Below are positions 57,178 to 64,000 of a stretch of 64,000 nt of DNA, in pieces (position 1 is the stretch's first letter; each line of letters starts with the position of its first letter). The stretch is from Ustulina deusta. Its lineage: Eukaryota > Ascomycota > Sordariomycetes > Xylariales > Xylariaceae. The position numbers and the translations under genes are program-made. The stretch is from NCBI GenBank assembly GCA_023159155.1, contig JAJNNX010000005.1, positions 248,001 through 312,000 on the forward strand, in the 5' to 3' direction. The notes beneath the pieces were generated by a model that made no database searches, had not been told where the DNA came from, and worked only from the letters and a program-made list of their open reading frames with translations.

Positions 57178-60100
57178 CTGGGAATATCTCTGTGTGGGTA
57201 GGTAGGTAGGTGGTAGTTCTAGGGAGTAGGTAGTGATATGGCAGGGCTACTGCAGTTTCCTCGGAACAGCTAGATCTGTGCCGAAGATTCTAGTGATGCA
57301 GGAAGGAGGAGGGCTGAGAGAGGTGACTGCCCCGGACAGGTGTTTGTAGATGGAGGTACCTTAATATGGAACAGAACAGGACACGACCGGTGCCTCTCGG
57401 TAGGTAGGTGTGCAGAACAGCTTCAACTGCAGGAACAAGCGGGGTCAGATTGGACCAGTCGAATTAGTACCTAAGTATCTAAGTATTGCCCTGTGCAACA
57501 AGTCCACACGTTTTGCGGTAATGGAAAGCAAACTGCCTCTGCCTCTTGTGTGCCGTCTGTCTCGGCTGCCAGCTTGGTCCCCAGACGCGCTGCTATTGGA
57601 CGCACCTCGCCTGACCAAAGGTAACTGGCAAAGGTAGCTGAAGTATTCATTGTCTATGAATGTCTGGACACAATGCAAGGTGCAAGATCAAGACACGAGC
57701 ATTCCTATTGTTGCCCATCAAGAGTCATTGTACTCCGAGATGGCACCTTTATTTTCAATACACGTGCTTGTTTCTGCAAGCTCCTTTGTCCACTACCTAG
57801 GTGTGTACCTAATTCTTGCAGTCCCGGCAAGCATGCTGATTGTTTGATAGGACAAATATATTTTTGGTGCACAAGAACCAGTCCCTTTTATTATTACCAA
57901 CATTACCTATTACACTAGTGACTATTGGCAATATCAGTTAGTATTGAATAAACTGCAGGTCTCATTCAATCACAATGACGAGCATGGTAGCATATGACAG
58001 AATGGCAAAAATATTCCTTGTGTTTGTTGTGTTGTGTCCGTCGGTATCAGGCAGCGGAACAAGCTATGCTATATAGTGTGTCCCTTGATACAAGTCAAAA
58101 CCTACCATCTGCTTCATTCCACAACCCTATACCAGACATAGTTCACGATATAATCATAGAGACGAAGCAACTGATCGACAAGCTGGTATGGTAGAAGTAG
58201 GACATAGACAAAGCCACGCTTCTCCTTCTATCATAGGCAAGGGCAAATTACCAATATAAAAAGTTGAATAGTCCTTATGAAATTGGAATTAGCCCTATGT
58301 GAAAAGACAACTCAATAAAATGTTGAAGACTGGCTTTGTCAAACAGACCACTCACCTTATCAGTGGCCGAAAAGCTCAGGGAATTGTATTTATTTTCTCC
58401 TTCTCCCTCCCAAGGGTTCTTGTTGATGACCAAGAAAACTGCTGGTAACGACGAAAGTATACTAGATAAACCACTTAACACGAGACATAAATATCTAATT
58501 ATGCTACTGTCTGTCAACAATCCATGGACCATCAAAGCACTTACATTCTCCAAACTTTAGACTGGGAGCCTACGACTACGACACATTTATATTCCCTGTT
58601 AGACCAAAATTTGGCCATCAGATCTCACATATCCTTGATTTTTATCAAAAAAAGGACGTGAAACCCCCTTCGACATTGCTCCGGGACTGATTTTGTCTTT
58701 CTTAGCATTATATTCATATTCCCCCTATATTACAACTACTGCAAATATTCCCGTCGCAGCAAAATATTTTATATGACTGTTATTATGAATGGGATGGGTT
58801 GCTTGGAGAAGATCCTAGAAGACTCATGTTCTACTATCATGACATAGCCAACCCTTCTTTATTAACTTTACAATAACTAGCATGAGTAGTCTTGCGTTTA
58901 GAAAATGGCTTACCAAGGAGGTGAAAATAGCCTCGTCTGGAAATTTCCTGGCGAAGCCCAGGTAGCAGACGAGTAACATATCGGCTAAACTTCTCCCTTT
59001 AATCTTGAACCCGCCAACAAGGTATGGTCTTAGAAACCCACTGTTCGTACTTCCAATAATTATCGACAAGGCGGCTTGAAATGGCGGGAAGAACTTGTTG
59101 CTTGTGGATTAGACATTCAATATGGCCGCCTGAAATTCGCACAAAGAAATTCTGTACAATACACAAACAGTAATTTTTCTTAATTCACTGTGACCTCAGT
59201 TAAAAATGCCAGAAGTAGCCGTCAGTTACATGGGCGGCGAAAGACTGAACTACTTTCTCCTTGTGGAGTATATAACCGGCGATGGAACGCGTTCCAAGGT
59301 TCATGTAGGCGTGTTGAACCCCGATATGGGAACACGTAGCATAGATCTACCGTATATTATTAGGTATCGAGGTTAATTCATCTATGCATCATAGCCGGCA
59401 TGCAGCCCTGGAGCGCGAGTTGTTGCCAAGAGTTATAGTCAAGAAGGTGACGGGAACCGAATGTTGTGCGACGTCCGAGGTGATGCAGTTTTCGTCAATG
59501 GTCCCTGCTGGCCTAGTAATAGCTCGGGACCAGCTACATATTGATTGGCGGGTTATCCCACGTGTTAAGCGGGATACTTGGGTATGGCTTATGATAAATC
59601 TTTAAGCTGGAGGAAGCGTCGTTGATGAGGACGTACTCATGTTCTGATTGGTGCTAACCGTAGCATACGTACTATTATGTACCTTTGGCGTTGTACAAAG
59701 GTACGTACTGTACATGTATTGGTATGTAGGTGATGGGTGTTGCACTACCTAGAATGAAAACAGGGGAATACTAAGCGGCCGGGAAGCTGCGGCTGTATCG
59801 AAATGAGGGGCTCCGAAGGTTGCGACTGCATTGCTTTAGATGTTGTTGGTTTTGCCTTTAGGCAGTGGTCCAGGCTTGTGTTTGGCCAGAATATTCCAAG
59901 TCTAGCTTGCGCCTCCCAGCACTTGGGCCAAATGCTGCTTTGCTAATCCATCCCGCATCTGGGTAGTTAAATGGCTGAACCCACCATCAAAATTGGAATT
60001 GGTTGTCTCTCTAGTAGGTATACATAGACTGACCTAGCTTCCATTTCGCACGTACCGCGGTACAGAGAGGACCAGGTGGTTATATCTTTCTGTCCTAACC

Positions 60101-61268
60101 CGTAACCCGGGGAGATCAATTAGTTCCCGTCGTGTTAGGTCCCTCTCTTTATCTGGGCAGTGCCTTAGCTGTAACCACCCATCCGCCGATCATCTCCGAG
60201 TTGCATTCTGTTGCCTCCGAATTGGCCATTTCGAAGTGAGAGGGCTAGTTCAACCCCCCAAAAGACGACCCGAATTTACCTGCTGTCCTGTCGGGCTGCC
60301 TACCTCACTTTACTATTAACCCCCCTCCAAGTTCTGAACTGGCCGGGTTCGGGTTGAACGTCTGCGCATTTGCCCCCAACGGCCTCTCTGCCTCTTACAG
60401 GCCTTGGTCTGGTGGACCTCCAGGAGTCGATATCCCAGGTGAAGAGTCAGACGAGAGGCTTTACGAGTTGTAAGAACGGAGACCCATCGGAGTCACATGT
60501 AAAAGATACCGACCCCCCGAGTAGTACTTTGACGGAACTATGCTGATTGCATGCAATTAGATTTAGGTTGGATTAGTGCCCATTGTATCGCATCGCATCG
60601 CATCGCATCGCATCGCATCGCGTCACGTCGCATCCCGTTTCGTCCACCTTGTTCAATTGCCAAACCGAATTGTTACCGATTTCTGGCTTCCCATACTCGC
60701 CTTGTGCTAACGGCTTCTCACAAGTTCGTTTCGTTGTCTTTAGAAACGACATCAACGACACGCCTTCGCTTCTCGTGCACGACCAAGGACAGCCCCTGAT
60801 TTGCCGCTATTGTGGCGATTTTCCCGCCGCTTTTCCCGCGGATACTTGTACGACTGCCCCTCGTAGCATACATTCCATGTCCCGAGGTGCGCGATAGACA
60901 ACTTATCTCGTGGATTTTTAGGCTGTCTACGGACGTGACGTCGAGCAGCATACTCTCTAGGTTGACGTTGTCGACGCCCTGCTACTACACGATTCACTTT
61001 GATCGCAAAACGTATACCTCTCAGCGACCTTTCCTCGTCCCCGACTCTCCTACTCGAACAATTTCTCTTCGTCTACCTCTGGTGACACGACGCCGTTCTA
61101 TAACCGCCATGAGTGCTTATGTGATTCTTGACTAGCTCCCCATAACAAGTTGTCTTCTACTTAAGACACTGGGTGGCCGAGGATCTTCATTGATCAGCAC
61201 TACTAGTTTTTCGTATTTAGACGACTTAGCGACTGGCGAGTGCGTCTGGTTAAGAGACCACCGCCACA
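57178..61268. other. Long intergenic region upstream of the RasGEF gene
   Basis: 57.2-57.4 kb is the DUF726 promoter, with GTAGGTAGGTAGG motifs. 57.8-59.2 kb is AT-rich with short ORFs on both strands and no recognised domain; two minus-strand ORFs (58275-58553, 58824-59069) are hydrophobic but unassigned. 60.1-61.27 kb is pyrimidine-rich and likely promoter and leader of the RasGEF gene. Confidence 0.5.
60586..60620. repeat. CATCG pentanucleotide repeat
   Basis: Six perfect CATCG units (60591-60620), preceded by a TATCG variant and followed by decayed units (CGTCACGTCGCATC). It lies about 650 bases upstream of the RasGEF start. Confidence 0.9.
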
Positions 61269-63990
61269 ATGGAGTGCCTCAGCATCGCCGTCATCGGTGC
61301 CAGCGGAGTGGGCAAATCCCAATTTATACGGACAGCCATGTCTCTCCCTCCTCCTCCTAAGCCTCTAGTCTCCCCTCCTGATCCAAAAACGATGACAGCA
61401 CGTATTGTTGTTGATAATGTATCCTACACCGTTGCTTTATTCGAGTTGGATCTCCAATATTTCGAATCAGAATACTTCGATGGTCAGCATCGGCAGGTGA
61501 AATGGCCCAAACAAATGAATGGCACTATCCTGCCTCGCGTCCATGGAGTGTTATTTCTCTATGATGTGATGAATAGGGAAAGTATCAATTACTTACCTGA
61601 GACTCTCAGTAAGTCTTCCTCGTCATTCCCGTGCAGTGGCCCTAAAACCTACGCACCGTTCCCCAGCTATTATAGGACGAAACTGAGGTCAAATAGATGC
61701 TCTCGTGAATTCGTCACTGCCGGCGGTTCTCGTGGCTACTAAATGCGATAATCCAGAACCTTCCAGGCATATCGACGCAGATGCCGTTGCTGCGGCTTGC
61801 AAGTCTTGCCTTGCAAGTTTTAAAACGTCGACCGACAAGCCAGAGACAGCACGGATGGCATTATTCACATTACTGAGGGCCATGGTCTTAGGAACTCACG
61901 GTAAGTCTTTTTTTAGGTGGTCTCACGCCTCGCACTCGTGAATTAATTCTACGACATGTTCTTTTACACGCCACGTTATCTCCCATAACCCGCCCCATGG
62001 TAAATCTCATCCGTCTCGATGCTGAGTTGTGATCCAGAACATGAGAATTCGGAAGTGACAGGTCTCAGGCGGCGAGCGACTTCAGAAGTGACTCATCTCG
62101 ATGCCCCAACAGAAACGCTATCTCGTCCTATCAGCCAACATAGCAGACACAGTAGGGCGAGCTCTGATATGTCGTTGTTGCGTGGTTATCTCGCCACCCA
62201 AGAAAATAGCGACTACCGACATTCGAGAATTCCCCGTGTGGATCTCTTGGGTGGGCAAATAGCCGATGAATATGATTCTACACAGACTGTCCATAGTCAG
62301 CTTCGGAGTCCCGGTGTTCGGTTGGACCGAGCTCAGCATATTTATTTAGAGATTGAAGACTCCGACGGGGAGTCGTTGAGGTATTCTGATGATATACCCC
62401 TTCTGCAGCGGGTTGACGAAACTCTCTTTGACCGGTCTCCAAAGAGACCTGGACTGACCTTCGATGAACTTGTTGATCGTTTGCTGGCTCCAAAGCTATC
62501 TAGAGCGGATCAGAATTTTGCGGGGGTGTTCTTGTGTTTATATCGCAAGTTTGCTACGCCTGGGGAGTTGTTTTCTGCCATTATAGCACGGCTAGATGCT
62601 ATTAAAGACGACAAATCGATTCATTACCTCACAAAGACAACTGCGCAGCTGCGAACCATTGAAGCAATTGCTAAGTGGGTCGAAACGTATCCGAGCGACT
62701 TTGCGCGACCCTCAGTTCGGAGAAGGTTAGATGAATTCATTACACATTTGTCAGCCGAGCCAATATTCTCGGCTGCTGCCCTGCAAATGCGAAAGACACT
62801 GGAAGAAGCTGTCATCGAGGATGATGATACGGGCTGGGTTAAATCTGAGGCCGAAGACACTCAAGTGGACGGCGAATCCTTGGAGAATGCGGCTAGGGAC
62901 AACCCGAGGCAAGGTCATGATCTTCAGGACAGCCTGAGTATGCTAAGTATCGGCAACCATACTGACCATCACGCGTCTGCTAGCTCTCTGGTTTCGAGTT
63001 CGGCAGGAGTTAACACGAAGACCCATTCTTTCCAATTCCACTCGTATGAAGACTACGAGCACGAGGCGGCTACCATGACCCCCACTTACACACTCCCTTT
63101 GACAAAGTTTCGATATCACATCTTCATGGATATGGCAAACGACGACATTGCGGATGAGATGACCCGGATTGACTGGGTTATGTTCTCATCAATCCGTATA
63201 CGCGATCTCGTGCGCCATGTCAGCTTATCGCCAGAGCAGAAGGAGAAATGCAAGGCGATGAGGAATGTGAACCGCATGATCTTTCATTTCAATCATGTTG
63301 CAACTTGGGTGTCAAACATGGTCTTAATGCGAGACAAAGCTAAACATCGAGCACTGATGCTCGAAAAGTTTATGCTTATAGCACTAAAGTTGAGGCAATT
63401 GAACAACTACAATGGTTTAGCTGCTGTGCTCGCCGGCATCAACGGAACCGCGATCCTTCGACTCACTCAAACCCGAGCTCTGGTTCCAGGCGAAGTACAG
63501 AGAAAGTTTGCTCGGCTAGTGCTTCTAATGGGCACCCAGAAAGGTTACTTCGCCTATCGGTTGGCATGGGAGAACTCCCCCTTGCCACGTATTCCGTTCA
63601 TTCCTTTACACCGTAAGGATCTTGTGTCTGCAGAGGAGGGCAGCATTACATTCGTCGGGCCGCAGGGCGATCGACTGAATTGGAAGAAATTCGAGGTTCT
63701 TGGCGAGGTCATATTACCCATCATGAGGAGTCAGAGTGCTCCCTACCCCAACTTATCGAGACATGATGAAGCTAGAGAGGTCATCTTGGATTGCCTAATA
63801 ACGACAGACGAAGATGTAAGAGGATGAAACCATCTGCATCCCAAAATTTTCTTCTTCTTGTTTGGGCTGCGAGACTAACGTGGGATGATAGGATATCTAC
63901 CAACGAAGTATTCTAGTAGAGAGCACGTCGGGTATTGCGGTGGACCCATCCAAAAAGAAATTCCCGTGGTTTGCTAACAAGACCTCATAA
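61269..63990 (+). CDS. Ras-like GTPase fold fused to a RasGEF (Cdc25) domain
   Basis: Exons 61269-61608, 61697-61900, 62038-63815 and 63892-63990 give 806 aa. Residues 1-180 have a small-GTPase outline: P-loop GASGVGKS (10-17), a strand region VSYTVALFEL where Ras has its DxxG strand, GVLFLYDV, and a base-recognition motif VATKCD (TKxD type). A Ser/Arg-rich linker and a RasGEF N-terminal (REM-like) module follow (FDELVDRLLAPKLS, NFAGVFLCLYRKFATPGELFSAI). The catalytic RasGEF domain comes last (MTRIDWVMFSSIRIRDLVRHV, FNHVATWVSNMVL, LMLEKFMLIALKLRQLNNYNGLAAVLAGI, SPLPRIPFIPLHRKDL). It would load GTP on a Ras-family protein; whether the N-terminal fold binds GTP is unknown. A DxxG motif is not evident, which suggests a degenerate switch. 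The short last exon ends at TAA 63988-63990, just inside the window. Confidence 0.9.
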
Positions 63991-64000
63991 TAACTTTATC

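Noticed and set aside
58275..59069. Two hydrophobic minus-strand ORFs in AT-rich DNA, considered as a transposon or transporter relic
   Set aside because: No motif of a transposase or transporter family could be identified, and AT-rich DNA favours hydrophobic frames by chance.
1..64000. CRISPR arrays, rRNA operons or dispersed 5S genes
   Set aside because: A eukaryotic window; no regular spacer-repeat pattern and no 5S consensus blocks were seen.

Overview
The window comes from a filamentous ascomycete (Pezizomycotina, probably Sordariomycetes). The evidence is short introns (49-303 nt) with GTRAGT-type donors and CTRAC branch sites, orthologues of fungal housekeeping genes, a HET-domain relic, a reducing-polyketide-synthase relic, and intergenic DNA full of TACCTAGGTA-type motifs. 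I cannot name the genus. Exon structures were built by hand from splice signals, reading-frame continuity and remembered protein-family conservation; no search was run.

Layout. 1-3.5 kb: no gene seen. 3.5-6.0 kb (+): membrane-anchored carboxylesterase. 7.6-8.9 kb (-): Ser/Thr-rich single-pass surface protein. 13.1-15.5 kb (-): single-pass membrane protein with a His/Gly-rich N-terminus. 17.2-19.3 kb (-): DHX35-type DEAH RNA helicase. 20.2-21.9 kb (+): broken HET-domain gene. 22.1-22.4 kb: imperfect inverted repeat. 22.9-23.8 kb (+): 3' relic of a polyketide synthase (KR and ACP). 24.8-26.4 kb (+): CUE-domain protein. 27.2-29.2 kb (+): intact seven-exon cytochrome P450. 29.2-34.0 kb: gene-poor. 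34.0-37.6 kb (+): PHO81/NUC-2 phosphate regulator whose ATG is split by an intron. 38.1-39.0 kb (-): four-span membrane protein with poly-Thr and poly-Gln. 39.9-41.1 kb (-): COX11. 41.5-43.2 kb (-): FAD-dependent amine-oxidase-like protein. 44.8-45.7 kb (+): VTI1 SNARE. 46.4-50.2 kb (-): RRP12. 50.6-51.7 kb (-): SEC17. 52.3 kb (-): intron-containing tRNA-Leu, with a truncated inverted copy 0.5 kb away. 53.3-54.1 kb (+): Gta3-like mitochondrial amidotransferase subunit. 54.5-57.2 kb (-): DUF726 protein lacking the expected nucleophile serine. 57.2-61.3 kb: no gene seen. 61.3-64.0 kb (+): protein joining a Ras-like GTPase fold to a RasGEF domain.

The right half (34-64 kb) is mostly conserved housekeeping: phosphate sensing, COX copper assembly, vesicle fusion (VTI1 and SEC17 act in the same SNARE cycle), ribosome biogenesis, tRNA and mitochondrial translation. 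The stretch from 19.3 to 34 kb is different. It holds decayed HET and PKS genes, a foldback repeat, an orphan P450 and long empty DNA, with one conserved gene (CUE) inside. I read it as the remains of an accessory or secondary-metabolite island.

The most unusual observations are the AT|G start codon of PHO81, three introns with inferred AAG acceptors, the Ser-to-Gly change in the DUF726 hydrolase motif, the inverted tRNA pseudogene, and the HET/hairpin/PKS/P450 graveyard.
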